Shown here piece by piece: positions 26,548-34,619 of a DNA stretch of 64,000 bases. The stretch lies in assembly GCF_900312995.1 (NCBI RefSeq), contig NZ_ONZI01000001.1, forward strand, positions 682,001 to 746,000, written 5' to 3'. The notes beneath the pieces are model-generated. The model ran no database searches, was not told the origin of the DNA, and was given only the letters and a program-made list of their open reading frames with translations. This DNA comes from Kushneria phyllosphaerae. Lineage in GTDB: Bacteria; Pseudomonadota; Gammaproteobacteria; Pseudomonadales; Halomonadaceae. The position numbers and the translations under genes are program-made. Within the stretch, counting starts at the first letter, position 1; every line of letters begins with the position of its first letter.

Positions 26548-27429
26548 ATGCCTTTTCCTTCCCTGTCCGCATTGCGCGCCTTTGAGGCAGCTGCTCGACT
26601 CGGCAGCTTCAAGACCGCCGCCGCAGAGCTAAATCTCTCGTCCACAGCCATTTCTCACCACGTTCGAAAGCTGGAAGAGCAGCTTGATACTGCTTTATTC
26701 GTGCGGGCTTCCCGGCAGGTACAGCTTACCGAGTCCGGTCACAGGCTATCCGTTAGTGCGACCCAGGCTTTCGCCGGGCTTCATGCGACACTGGATGAAC
26801 TGCAGCAAGGAGCACGCCAGCTTACCGTCTCAACCACGCCTGCTTTTGCTTCTCTCTGGCTGGCGCCAAGGCTTGACGATTTCAGACAGGACTTCCCTGG
26901 AACAGATATCCGAATTCTTTCCTCATCCCAGCGCACCGACCTGAACCGGGATCGTCGGATCGATATTGCCCTGCGGTATGGACCTGCTGAAATGATGGGT
27001 CCCGATGCCGAGCAGCTATCACAGGAATCGATGGGTGCCTTCGCCAGTCCTTCCCTGGCAACACGCCTTGCCTCGCTTCAGGAGGCCGAGCTCATTGCTA
27101 CTCGATGGGAATCCGATTCGTTGGCTCCCATTGAGTGGGCCTCCTGGCTGGAGTCTGCGGGAGAGTCGATCGAAGCTGCTCAGCGCGCGCTGAGCTTTGC
27201 TCATGAGCAGGAAGTGGTACAGGCCGGCCTTGCCGGAAAGGGAGTGATTCTGGTCAGCGAGTTACTGGTGAGATCCATGGTTGAGTATAACTGGCTGGTG
27301 CCCTGGCAGCCGGAGATCAGCGTAAAGGGATACGCCTATCACGCTGTGAGAAATCCATGGTCTGGCAAACAACCGATGATTGAGGCCTTTATCACATGGC
27401 TGCGCTGCGAGATGAGCGGCAGCCCGTGA
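26548..27429 (+). CDS. LysR-family regulator (GcvA-like)
   Basis: Transcription factor of 293 residues. N-terminal winged helix-turn-helix FPSLSALRAFEAAARLGSFKTAAAELNLS in outline, with STAISHHVRKLEEQL as recognition helix; the effector domain begins near LTVSTTPAFASLWLAPRL. The start ATG 26548 gives the usual GcvA-like opening; an in-frame ATG at 26515 would add 11 residues and has a purine run too far upstream. Divergent from azoR, so a quinone- or electrophile-responsive role is likely by position only. Confidence 0.87.
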   Translation: MPFPSLSALRAFEAAARLGSFKTAAAELNLSSTAISHHVRKLEEQLDTALFVRASRQVQLTESGHRLSVSATQAFAGLHATLDELQQGARQLTVSTTPAFASLWLAPRLDDFRQDFPGTDIRILSSSQRTDLNRDRRIDIALRYGPAEMMGPDAEQLSQESMGAFASPSLATRLASLQEAELIATRWESDSLAPIEWASWLESAGESIEAAQRALSFAHEQEVVQAGLAGKGVILVSELLVRSMVEYNWLVPWQPEISVKGYAYHAVRNPWSGKQPMIEAFITWLRCEMSGSP

Positions 27430-27575
27430 AGAGTGGTGACAGGGAATGATTCCCGGATGCCCGGCAAGGGGCGCATTCGACCCTGTTTAGCACGCGCCTG
27501 ATGAAATAATCGCCATTCAGCATCCATTGGCTGTAGCAAAAAGTTGGAAAGCCGCTGCGTCATGCCGTTTGCCTG

Positions 27576-28196
27576 TCACAGCTGATGTTTCTTCTTTAGC
27601 ACGACAACCATGTGGTCAAAATCAGTGGTGATCAGATCAGCCAGCTTATCGAATCGCCGCTCCTTGATCAGCTCTAATCCGTGGGTGACCGCGTGGACGA
27701 CGCGATCCCTGTTCTCATCTGCCCAGATACGCTTGGCCATAAAACCGACATCCAGCACCTTGTCCAGAACAAAGCGCGAAGCTTCTGAAAAGAACAGACG
27801 CTTGAACTCTGCCAGGCAAACTTCAGCGAGGTCATATTCGGCATGGGTCTCCTTGAGTCGGGCGTCTACGAAAGCGGAATATCTGGCGATGCGATCCTCC
27901 AAAAAAGGGAGGTTCGCAGCTGATCGGATGCCAAGATCAAAGATATGCGACGATAGCCGGATCATTTCGATCTGATCGTTGATTGAAGTCTGGGCAACGG
28001 CGAACCCCTTGCCTCTGGAATAATCCACCATGCCCCGTTCTGCGAGACGAATAAGCGCTTCACGCACCGGTACTGTGCTGGATGCCAGATCTTCTGCGAG
28101 TTCGCCGGGCAAGAGGTTTTGCCCACTCTCGAGTCTTCCGCTAATGATCCACATGCGCAGGGTCTCGAAGATACGGTGATCGTCCTTGAATGCCAT
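27576..28196 (-). CDS. GntR-family regulator with FCD domain
   Basis: Regulator of 206 residues of the FadR/GntR subfamily. The winged helix covers about residues 5-70 (LLPGELAEDLASSTVPVREALIRLAERGMVDY); the all-helical FCD ligand domain follows. A perfect inverted repeat GATGGTTAT-N6-ATAACCATC lies 23 bases upstream of the start and is probably its own operator. The MFS gene at 28381-29604 is read in the same direction upstream, so this looks like a small metabolite-uptake locus. Confidence 0.85.
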   Translation of the reverse strand: MAFKDDHRIFETLRMWIISGRLESGQNLLPGELAEDLASSTVPVREALIRLAERGMVDYSRGKGFAVAQTSINDQIEMIRLSSHIFDLGIRSAANLPFLEDRIARYSAFVDARLKETHAEYDLAEVCLAEFKRLFFSEASRFVLDKVLDVGFMAKRIWADENRDRVVHAVTHGLELIKERRFDKLADLITTDFDHMVVVLKKKHQL

Positions 28197-28218
28197 TCCC
28201 GGCTTCCATCTCTATTTT

Positions 28219-28242
28219 GATGGTTATCCTAATATAACCATC
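28219..28242. promoter_or_regulatory. Probable GntR operator
   Basis: GATGGTTAT (28219-28227), CCTAAT, ATAACCATC (28234-28242): a perfect 9-bp inverted repeat between the GntR gene and the MFS gene. GntR/FCD proteins bind such palindromes near their own promoters; assignment is by position. Confidence 0.55.
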
Positions 28243-28380
28243 CACCCGTAAACAGAGAGCGTTCTGGTGCAAGCCACTTCTTCCATGACAAGAACATTGG
28301 TTGGTCTCGGGTCAATACGCTTGCGACGATTAAAGGTCGGCTCTTTTGATCCATCCATGGCTGGCATGTACCCATGTGGC

Positions 28381-29604
28381 TCATGTTGGGCAGGGTATAT
28401 TGCCGCGCCGAAAGGCTTCAAAAGAAGCAACGAGCACCATCACGAACACCCCGTTGACCAGAAAAGCGGTCGTTATCCCGAGCGCATCCGCCAGCGCGCC
28501 AATGGAGAGTGAGGCAAACTGCCCCCCTATCGACAGGCTTACGATCATGATGATCGAGAACGTCGAGCTACGTGAAGGATCAATGTTCATCGCACGCCCA
28601 AGAAAGATCGGAAATAACGCACCCATCCCGGCCCCCATGGCGAACGTGCCGACGAGATAGGCCATGTCCGTGTGCACATAACTCAGTGACAGGCTCCCTC
28701 CGATCACGAGTACAAACAGCATCCGCAGAGCCCATATGGTCTGCATGCGATCATTCAAGGCGATTGCGGAGAGACGCGCTGTAATCATGCCCGCCAGAAA
28801 CGTGACATGACCAAAGCGGGCAAGATCGTTGATACGCCCGGTTTCAATGGCATAGGTCACAAGCCAGACGTTATGCCCCCATTCCAACCAACCTAGCGAG
28901 AAACTTGCCAGGGACAGGGCGATGAGTCCCTCTGCCCGGCCTGTCCTGCCGACGTCGGTTTCGCTGCTCTTCTGGCTTGATATACCTGGATCGTTCCTTT
29001 GCATCCAGCTCAGCGCTCCGAAGAATGCTGCCAGCACAATGAACAGTGCAGCAAACAGCGCAAACGGTAGCTGCCAGTCAAACCCCTGTGCCAGGAGCGC
29101 CACCACCATGACAGGCGCAAGCAGGTTGCCCACACTGAACACGACATCAAGCATGCCAAGCGCTGATACCCGTCGATGGGAGAAGGTCTGTCCGATCAGG
29201 GTATGCGTGATGGTGAACGTTGCGCCGCCTACGATGCCGAGCATGGCGAACGCGGCCGCGTAGATAACGAATCGATCGGTCGCAAAAAGCCCGATCGATA
29301 TGATGGCTGCCATCGCGGTTGTGAAACCCAACAGGGTGGTCGGGGACATGCGCTCGAGCAGGGGCTTCGAGGCGAACGATCCGATGCTGAACGCTCCTGA
29401 CCAGGCGAAGAAAACAAGACCCGCCTGGGTTCCGGTCAGGGCAAAGTCCGCAATGGTTTCAGGCAAGAGGGGGCCCGTAATGACCCCCACCATACCCCAT
29501 GCAAGAAATGACAGGCCGGCCGCAATCAGCAACAGGGTTCCTAGAGTGAAGAAGACCGTTGTTGGTGCTTCTTTACTACGAATGCTATCAGAATGAGCAG
29601 GCAT
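28381..29604 (-). CDS. MFS transporter
   Basis: Inner-membrane carrier of 407 residues with about 12 predicted helices in two halves: helices begin at FFTLGTLLLIAAGLSFLAWG, and the second half at LIALSLASFSLGWLEWG. It keeps the FucP/fucose-permease-like pattern (LAWGMVGVITGPLLPETIADFALTGTQAGLVFF in outline) rather than a drug-exporter signature. GGGGAG stands 5 bases before ATG 29604. Its substrate is unknown; with a GntR regulator and the remains of a zinc dehydrogenase, uptake of a sugar or sugar acid is plausible. Confidence 0.85.
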   Translation of the reverse strand: MPAHSDSIRSKEAPTTVFFTLGTLLLIAAGLSFLAWGMVGVITGPLLPETIADFALTGTQAGLVFFAWSGAFSIGSFASKPLLERMSPTTLLGFTTAMAAIISIGLFATDRFVIYAAAFAMLGIVGGATFTITHTLIGQTFSHRRVSALGMLDVVFSVGNLLAPVMVVALLAQGFDWQLPFALFAALFIVLAAFFGALSWMQRNDPGISSQKSSETDVGRTGRAEGLIALSLASFSLGWLEWGHNVWLVTYAIETGRINDLARFGHVTFLAGMITARLSAIALNDRMQTIWALRMLFVLVIGGSLSLSYVHTDMAYLVGTFAMGAGMGALFPIFLGRAMNIDPSRSSTFSIIMIVSLSIGGQFASLSIGALADALGITTAFLVNGVFVMVLVASFEAFRRGNIPCPT

Positions 29605-29665
29605 GCCATCTCCCCTGCAATGATGCTTGTGCGGTCGGATTTATGGTCAAGTCAATGACGCAATG

Positions 29666-29990
29666 TCATACAATGCTTTCGGCCTCATGTTCCGTCACCA
29701 CCTCACTGGACGCCGCGGGACTGGCACCAAACCGAATGACCGTTTTCAGATCAGGGTTTCTCCTGTACTCGGCGAAGGTATCGGCGACCAGATCAGTGTC
29801 CTCGAAGTCCAGCTTTCTGGTCATGATCTACTCGGGGGTGATAATCGCGCTTGTCACCAGATTAAGCGCGGTACGCATGACCTGAGCCGTATTGCGCATC
29901 GGGTAGCACCCGACATCAAATGCTGCAGACTTGAATGCTTCTTGTGAATGGTTCGAGATGACCAGGCTCGGTGAGCTGAAGAACTTTCAT
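29666..29990 (-). pseudogene. Zinc-dependent dehydrogenase, internally deleted and interrupted
   Basis: Reading the minus strand, a start MKVLQLTEPGHLEPF, typical of medium-chain zinc dehydrogenases, is followed after a frame change by AFKSAAFDVGCYPMRNTAQV, MRTALNLVTSAIITPE, a TAG codon, and IMTRKLDFEDTDLVADTFAE, YRRNPDLKTVIRFGAS, which resemble the C-terminal domain of the same family. The catalytic zinc domain and the Rossmann core are missing. The pieces come from about 108 codons where an intact enzyme needs about 340. Identification rests on these two short stretches, so it is tentative. It lies behind the MFS promoter region and would have been its catabolic partner. Confidence 0.5.
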
Positions 29991-30245
29991 CTCGGCACCA
30001 ACAGGTGCTGTCGTTGCGACGTGAGCCGCAAGATCCATTTGAGAAACGAGGTGGATATCTTTCTGGGCCATCGTCATCAATTGTTGCTTCAGTTCTTGTT
30101 TTTCATCGAGATCGAGGGTTGAGTCATTCGAAATCAATGAGAGCAACATAACCGATGGCAGAATCAACCGGGGAATGATCAGTTTATAAAGTGGCTATAG
30201 AGCACAGGTAATGGCGCCAATGCCGTGGCCGGCAAGGACTTCTTG

Positions 30246-30257
30246 CCCCCCCCCCCC
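30246..30257. repeat. Homopolymer of 12 C
   Basis: Uninterrupted run of twelve C on the + strand in noncoding sequence, prone to slippage and also to sequencing error. Confidence 0.8.
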
Positions 30258-30290
30258 TGTCAGGATTCCATTGCGTCATCCTCAATTGTT

Positions 30291-30366
30291 TGGTCCCGGA
30301 GTGCCATGATTTATGGTAGAACCCGGGCCGGTTCATCATGATCCAAATCACGACTTCCCGGGACCA
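30291..30366. repeat. Imperfect inverted repeat (REP-like stem-loop)
   Basis: TGGTCCCGG at 30291 and CCGGGACCA ending at 30366 begin arms of 22 bases that match at 17 positions, around a 32-base loop that itself holds GAACC-CGGGCC-GGTTC. The right arm is part of the direct repeat at 30340-30374. Two inverted copies with a structured spacer resemble REP pairs mobilised by IS200-like transposases; no such transposase is encoded here. Confidence 0.5.
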
Positions 30367-30374
30367 GGCACCTA
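30340..30374. repeat. 35-bp direct repeat, right copy
   Basis: 30 of 35 positions are the same as at 25547-25581. It overlaps the TAG stop codon (30372-30374) of the adjoining PLP enzyme gene. Confidence 0.65.
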
Positions 30375-31589
30375 GAAAAACGTCGGCTCAACGGCAGTTA
30401 CCGACAGATTTTCATCCACCCAAAGTCCCTGACGCCATTTGTCGAAGGTCAGACACGGATGGGAGGCGCCAAAGGCAATGATGTCCTCGATGCCAATGTC
30501 GGCGTCTTCGGGCACGCGCAAAAAGGTGTGTTGATCCATGATGTGAACCACCTGCCAGTCGGTGACATCGCACCGGTACTGGCCGTCCCGATACAGCCGC
30601 AGGGCCATCGGCAGATCCGGGTCGCAGGAGATATCGCGTTTGCCCATCGAAACGATCGCAAGCCCGGGCTCGGGCAGTGACTGCACCTGGGCGAACACTT
30701 CCAGTGCCGGCTCAAGCGCGCCTTCAAGCTCGGGGCGGCGTTCACTGACGGCTTCCATGGCCTCGCGATAAAGGCGGTGATCGTGGGCCACATAACAGCC
30801 CGGACGCAGTACCGGCGTGTAGTGCTCGCGCAGTTCGGCCTGATCGAAGGCCTCGGCGATCAGGTCAAACCATTTTGACCCCGACGCCGTGACAATGGGC
30901 GCCGGCGTTGCCAGCACGCCACTGCCATGAAGGTGTCTGACGGTGTCGACCAGCCGGGCACCATAGGCTCGCACATCCTCCAGCGCACTGTCGCCGCCGA
31001 TCATGCCTTCATACCCTTCGATGCCGGCCAGCTTCAGGGCCGGCGCCTGCCGGATGGCCTCCACCAGCGCGGCCAGTTCCTCGGCGTTACGCACGCCACA
31101 CCGACCGCCGGGGACGCCCAGCTCGATCAGTACCTGCAGGCGCTGGCCGCGACCTTCAAAGAAGTCGTTGAGCGTACGCACGTTATCGGTGTGGTCTACC
31201 GTGCAGTAATAGTCCAGCCCGCCTTCGATCATGTCGCAGACCAGTGCCATGTTGGCCTGACCCACCAACTGATTGGCCATGATGAGCCGACGCACGCCGT
31301 GTTCAAACGCTGCCGCGCACTGAGTCGCTGTCGCCAGTGTGATGCCCCAGGCGCCCGCCTCCATCTGGCGCCGAAACAGCGCCGGCATCATGGTGGTCTT
31401 GCCGTGCGGCGCCAGGCGCGCATGGTGGTGATCGGCAAAGCGCTGCATCCAGGCAATGTTGTGCTCCAGCACCTTCTGATGCAGCACCATCGCCGGCAGG
31501 CTCACGCCTGTCAGCAGACTGTTTCCCAGCACCGGACTGCCCTTTTGAAGGGTCTGGCCATCGGTAGGCGAGATCGAAGAGGTTGGCAT
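30372..31589 (-). CDS. PLP-dependent D-amino-acid dehydratase/aldolase (DSD1 type)
   Basis: Fold-III PLP enzyme of 405 residues, related to D-serine dehydratase DSD1 and D-threonine aldolase. The alanine-racemase-like barrel holds the PLP lysine in RLAPHGKTTMMPALF; the C-terminal domain ends with FGASHPCLTFDKWR, whose HPC supplies the His and Cys zinc ligands expected of DSD1. AGGAG stands 10 bases before ATG 31589; a frame to GTG 31628 has no such site. It lies beside an IclR regulator and a D-aminoacylase, so it probably breaks down the D-amino acid released by the latter. Its stop codon lies in the 35-bp repeat. Confidence 0.85.
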   Translation of the reverse strand: MPTSSISPTDGQTLQKGSPVLGNSLLTGVSLPAMVLHQKVLEHNIAWMQRFADHHHARLAPHGKTTMMPALFRRQMEAGAWGITLATATQCAAAFEHGVRRLIMANQLVGQANMALVCDMIEGGLDYYCTVDHTDNVRTLNDFFEGRGQRLQVLIELGVPGGRCGVRNAEELAALVEAIRQAPALKLAGIEGYEGMIGGDSALEDVRAYGARLVDTVRHLHGSGVLATPAPIVTASGSKWFDLIAEAFDQAELREHYTPVLRPGCYVAHDHRLYREAMEAVSERRPELEGALEPALEVFAQVQSLPEPGLAIVSMGKRDISCDPDLPMALRLYRDGQYRCDVTDWQVVHIMDQHTFLRVPEDADIGIEDIIAFGASHPCLTFDKWRQGLWVDENLSVTAVEPTFF

Positions 31590-31649
31590 GATATAGCGCT
31601 CCTGACGAAATGTTGATGTTGTTGTCACCAGGCACTGGTAGCGGCGCCT

Positions 31650-32429
31650 TTAGTGTCCGTAAAGCGTTCTGGCCGCCTGTTTCAGCGCCTTTAGCAGTTC
31701 GTCGCGGCGTGCGGTGGTTGCATCGCGGCCGATGGTGAAGCACAGCGTGGCGTGCGCGTGGCCGCCCTGGTCCAGCACCGGTACGGCCAGACAGCAGGCA
31801 AAGCTGTCGGCCAGCCCCTCGGTCATGGCGTGGCCCTGCTCGCGGGCCCGGTCGATCTCGGCAAAAAAGGCCTCGCGAACGATCTCGCGCCCGTCCGGCA
31901 GGATGAAATCCTTTGCCGGGATGAAATCGGTAATCGCCTCAGGCGTCATGTCGCCCAGCAGTACCCGTCCCGACGCCGTCCAGGGAATTGGAATGCGCAC
32001 GCCCGTGTCCGCGCTGATGCGAAAGGGGCGAGTGCCGTTGTCATCGAGCACCACGGTGTATTTGTTGCCCTCCAGCATGCAGAACTGGCTGGTTTCGTTG
32101 AACTCGGCGGCCAGTTGGCGCAGCACGCTGCGTGCCCGGCTGATCAGGTCATTGTGGTGGGCGTAATCCAGACCAAACAGGTGCATGGCACGACCAAAAA
32201 AGATGCGTCCGTCACGGTCCACCTCCAGCCAGCCGGCCTCGCTCAGGATGCTGACCAGTTCATAGACGCTCGAGCGCGGTGCGCCGGTAGCCTCGACCAG
32301 TTCGCGCGGCGTCATGGGTGCCTTGTGGCGATGCAGCTGGGTACAAAGATCAATCACGCGATCAACGCCCCGGGCGCGCTTGCCGGACGCAACGGCAGGG
32401 GGCTCTGAAGCATTGGGCATATCCGACAT
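31650..32429 (-). CDS. IclR-family regulator
   Basis: Regulator of 259 residues: winged helix (about 18-80: GVDRVIDLCTQLHRHKAPMT, GAPRSSVYELVSILSEAGWL) and IclR effector domain (about 100-255: IPIPWTASGRVLLGDM, ADSFACCLAVPVLDQGG). The start ATG 32429 has GAGCGAG upstream; longer frames run into the operator region. Between it and the divergent D-aminoacylase gene lie several GGACAAG/CTTGTCC half-sites, so it probably controls both directions. Confidence 0.88.
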   Translation of the reverse strand: MSDMPNASEPPAVASGKRARGVDRVIDLCTQLHRHKAPMTPRELVEATGAPRSSVYELVSILSEAGWLEVDRDGRIFFGRAMHLFGLDYAHHNDLISRARSVLRQLAAEFNETSQFCMLEGNKYTVVLDDNGTRPFRISADTGVRIPIPWTASGRVLLGDMTPEAITDFIPAKDFILPDGREIVREAFFAEIDRAREQGHAMTEGLADSFACCLAVPVLDQGGHAHATLCFTIGRDATTARRDELLKALKQAARTLYGH

Positions 32430-32526
32430 GAAGGCTCGCTCTTGATTCAACGGTAGTCCGGTCATCGTGCACCGGATGACGCCATTTGACGACTTGCATT
32501 CGGTCTCAATGTGGGAGCAGGATAAG

Positions 32527-32593
32527 CTTGTCCAGTAAAACAGACAAGCGTCCGATATATCGGACAAGCCAATAATAACGACGATTGTCCGGA
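32527..32593. promoter_or_regulatory. IclR operator region
   Basis: Half-sites CTTGTCC (32528-32534), GACAAG (32543-32548), GGACAAG (32562-32568) and TTGTCCGG (near 32586) surround the perfect 16-bp palindrome GTCCGATATATCGGAC (32550-32565). Placed between the divergent IclR and D-aminoacylase genes. Binding by this IclR protein is inferred. Confidence 0.55.
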
Positions 32594-32600
32594 GTCACGC

Positions 32601-34052
32601 ATGCCTTCATCACGTCATTTCGATGTCCTGATTCGCGGCGCACGAGTGCTGGATGGCACCGGTGCGCCGGCTTTGCAGGCCGATGTCGCCATCAGCGGTG
32701 AACGTATCGCGGCGTTGGGTGATCTCGAAGGCGCCAGCGCCGGGCAGGTGATCGACGCACACGGGTGCTATCTCGCGCCCGGCTTTATCGATGTCCATAC
32801 CCACGATGACACCAACGTGATTCGCACCCCCGAGATGCTGCCCAAGCTTACCCAGGGGGTGACCACCGTGGTGGTGGGCAACTGCGGCATCAGCGCCTCG
32901 CCGGTACGCCTTCGCGGCAACACCGTTCCTGACCCGATGAACCTGCTGGGGCGGCACGAGGATTTCGTCTACCCGGGCTTTGCCGACTATGCCGAGGCGG
33001 TGAATGCGGCCAGGCCTGCCGTTAACGTGGCGGCGCTGGTCGGCCATACGGCGCTGCGCGCCAATCTGATGGACGCCTTTGACCGCCCGGCCACCGGGGA
33101 TGAGATCGAATCGATGCGCGCCGCGCTTAAACAGGCGTTGGATGAGGGTGCCATCGGCATGAGCTCGGGACTGGCCTACAAAAACGCTCGCCACGCGCCG
33201 CTTGAAGAGATGCACGCGCTGGTCGATGAGGTGGGCCGTCATGGTGCGCTCTATACCACCCATCTGCGTGATGAGTTTGCAGGTCTCCCGGAGGCCATGG
33301 AGGAAGCCTTTACCACTGCCCGTCACGGTGGCGCAGAGCTTGTCATCTCGCATCTGAAGTGCGCCGGTGTGGGGAACTGGGGCAACGCCCCGCTGGCACT
33401 CAAGCGCCTTGAAAACGCAGCACGGAGCCAGACCTGTCACTGCGACTGTTACCCCTACACGGCCGGCTCCTCGACGCTGGATCTGGGGCAGGTGACCAAC
33501 GAGATCGACATCTTCATTACCTGGTCCGAGCCGCACCCCGAGATGGCACGCCAGCCGCTTGAGGAAATCGCACGTGTCTGGGCCGTGTCGCTAATGGAGG
33601 CCGCCACACGGCTGCAGCCGGCCGGCGCGGTTTATCACAACATGTCGGAAGCCGACATGAGACAAATCCTGGCCCATCCGCTGGCCATGGTGGGCTCCGA
33701 CGGTCTGCCCAACGATCCGCACCCGCATCCACGCCTGTGGGGCGCCTTTCCGCGCGTGATCGCTCACTACTGCCGCGACGAGAAGCTGTTTGAGCTTCCG
33801 GAAGCCATCCGCAAGATGACCGGTCTTTCGGCGCGCAACTTCGGCCTGACCGATCGCGGCGAGATTCGCGAAGGCGCCTTTGCCGATCTCACGCTATTTG
33901 ATCTGGCAACGCTTGACGACGTGGCCACCTTCAGTGACCCGATCGCCCCGGCGCGCGGGATCGAGCTGGTGATGGTCAACGGCTGTATTGCCTACCAAAA
34001 CGGCGCGCTCGTGCAGCGTGCCGGGCGCATGCTGCGCCGCGATGAAGCCTGA
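32601..34052 (+). CDS. N-acyl-D-amino-acid deacylase (D-aminoacylase)
   Basis: Amidohydrolase of 483 residues that removes an acyl group from N-acyl-D-amino acids. Metal ligands: FIDVHTHDD, the bridging Cys in VVVGNCGISASP, TTHLRDE and VISHLKCAG, and the catalytic Asp in AMVGSDGLP. Divergent from the IclR gene and followed by ridA (54 bases) and the symporter, all in one direction: an uptake and breakdown pathway for D-amino-acid derivatives, with the DSD1-type enzyme acting on the product. Confidence 0.9.
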   Translation: MPSSRHFDVLIRGARVLDGTGAPALQADVAISGERIAALGDLEGASAGQVIDAHGCYLAPGFIDVHTHDDTNVIRTPEMLPKLTQGVTTVVVGNCGISASPVRLRGNTVPDPMNLLGRHEDFVYPGFADYAEAVNAARPAVNVAALVGHTALRANLMDAFDRPATGDEIESMRAALKQALDEGAIGMSSGLAYKNARHAPLEEMHALVDEVGRHGALYTTHLRDEFAGLPEAMEEAFTTARHGGAELVISHLKCAGVGNWGNAPLALKRLENAARSQTCHCDCYPYTAGSSTLDLGQVTNEIDIFITWSEPHPEMARQPLEEIARVWAVSLMEAATRLQPAGAVYHNMSEADMRQILAHPLAMVGSDGLPNDPHPHPRLWGAFPRVIAHYCRDEKLFELPEAIRKMTGLSARNFGLTDRGEIREGAFADLTLFDLATLDDVATFSDPIAPARGIELVMVNGCIAYQNGALVQRAGRMLRRDEA

Positions 34053-34106
34053 TCCCTTTTTCATGGCATGACCGACAGCATTTTATTTAATCCACAGGAG
34101 TAACCC

Positions 34107-34502
34107 ATGAGCATCAAGCGTTATGGCACCGGCGGCGGTATCGGCACCGGCGGGCAGAAACTGCCGTTTGCAAAGGCCACCGAAGCCGATGGCTGGCTGT
34201 TTGTCTCGGGTCAGACCCCGATGACCGATGGCGAAGTGGTCGAGGGCGGCATCATCGAGCAGTCGCGACTCGCGTTTGCAAACTGTCTGGCGATCATGAA
34301 AGACGCCGGCTACGGCGTGGAAGATGTGGTGCATGTCACGGCGGTGCTGACCGATGCGCGCTATTTCAGCTCGTTCAACAAGGTGTTTGCCGAGATTTTC
34401 GGCGACCACCCGCCAGCGCGGATCTGCAGCGTTCAGGACCTGGTGGTGGATTGTAAGGTCGAGGTCGACATGAAGTGCTTCCGGGCCGACCGCAAGGGCT
34501 GA
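34107..34502 (+). CDS. RidA family enamine/imine deaminase
   Basis: 131 residues, trimeric Rid fold. GWLFVSGQTPM and PARICSVQDLVVDCKVEVDM contain the conserved Arg and Glu of active RidA proteins. It would clear the reactive enamines made when a PLP enzyme dehydrates a D-amino acid, which fits its place in this cluster. The N-terminus GTGGGIGTGGQKLPFAKA differs from housekeeping RidA, so it is a pathway-specific member. Confidence 0.88.
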   Translation: MSIKRYGTGGGIGTGGQKLPFAKATEADGWLFVSGQTPMTDGEVVEGGIIEQSRLAFANCLAIMKDAGYGVEDVVHVTAVLTDARYFSSFNKVFAEIFGDHPPARICSVQDLVVDCKVEVDMKCFRADRKG

Positions 34503-34619
34503 CCCTTCCTTTTACAAGCACAAGCCGGGCCGGTGAGTACTTCCCTGTCCCGGCGGTTCCAGACACTGAAAGCATCATGGCGTTAAAAGACCTGCCCAAT
34601 AACCACAAGAGGTCCTCCC

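Larger units (their letters stand above)
29605..30371. other. Decayed region with pseudogene, poly-C tract and REP-like repeat
   Basis: 767 bases without an intact gene. It contains the dehydrogenase pseudogene (29666-29990), an 83-codon minus-strand frame (29916-30167) that overlaps the 5' end of that pseudogene and has no recognisable product, a run of 12 C (30246-30257), and the inverted pair of REP-like sequences at 30291-30366. Confidence 0.55.

Noticed and set aside
29916..30167. 83-codon minus-strand frame as a real gene
   Set aside because: Its last third is the start of the dehydrogenase remnant in the same frame; the first part has no recognisable domain and no ribosome-binding site.
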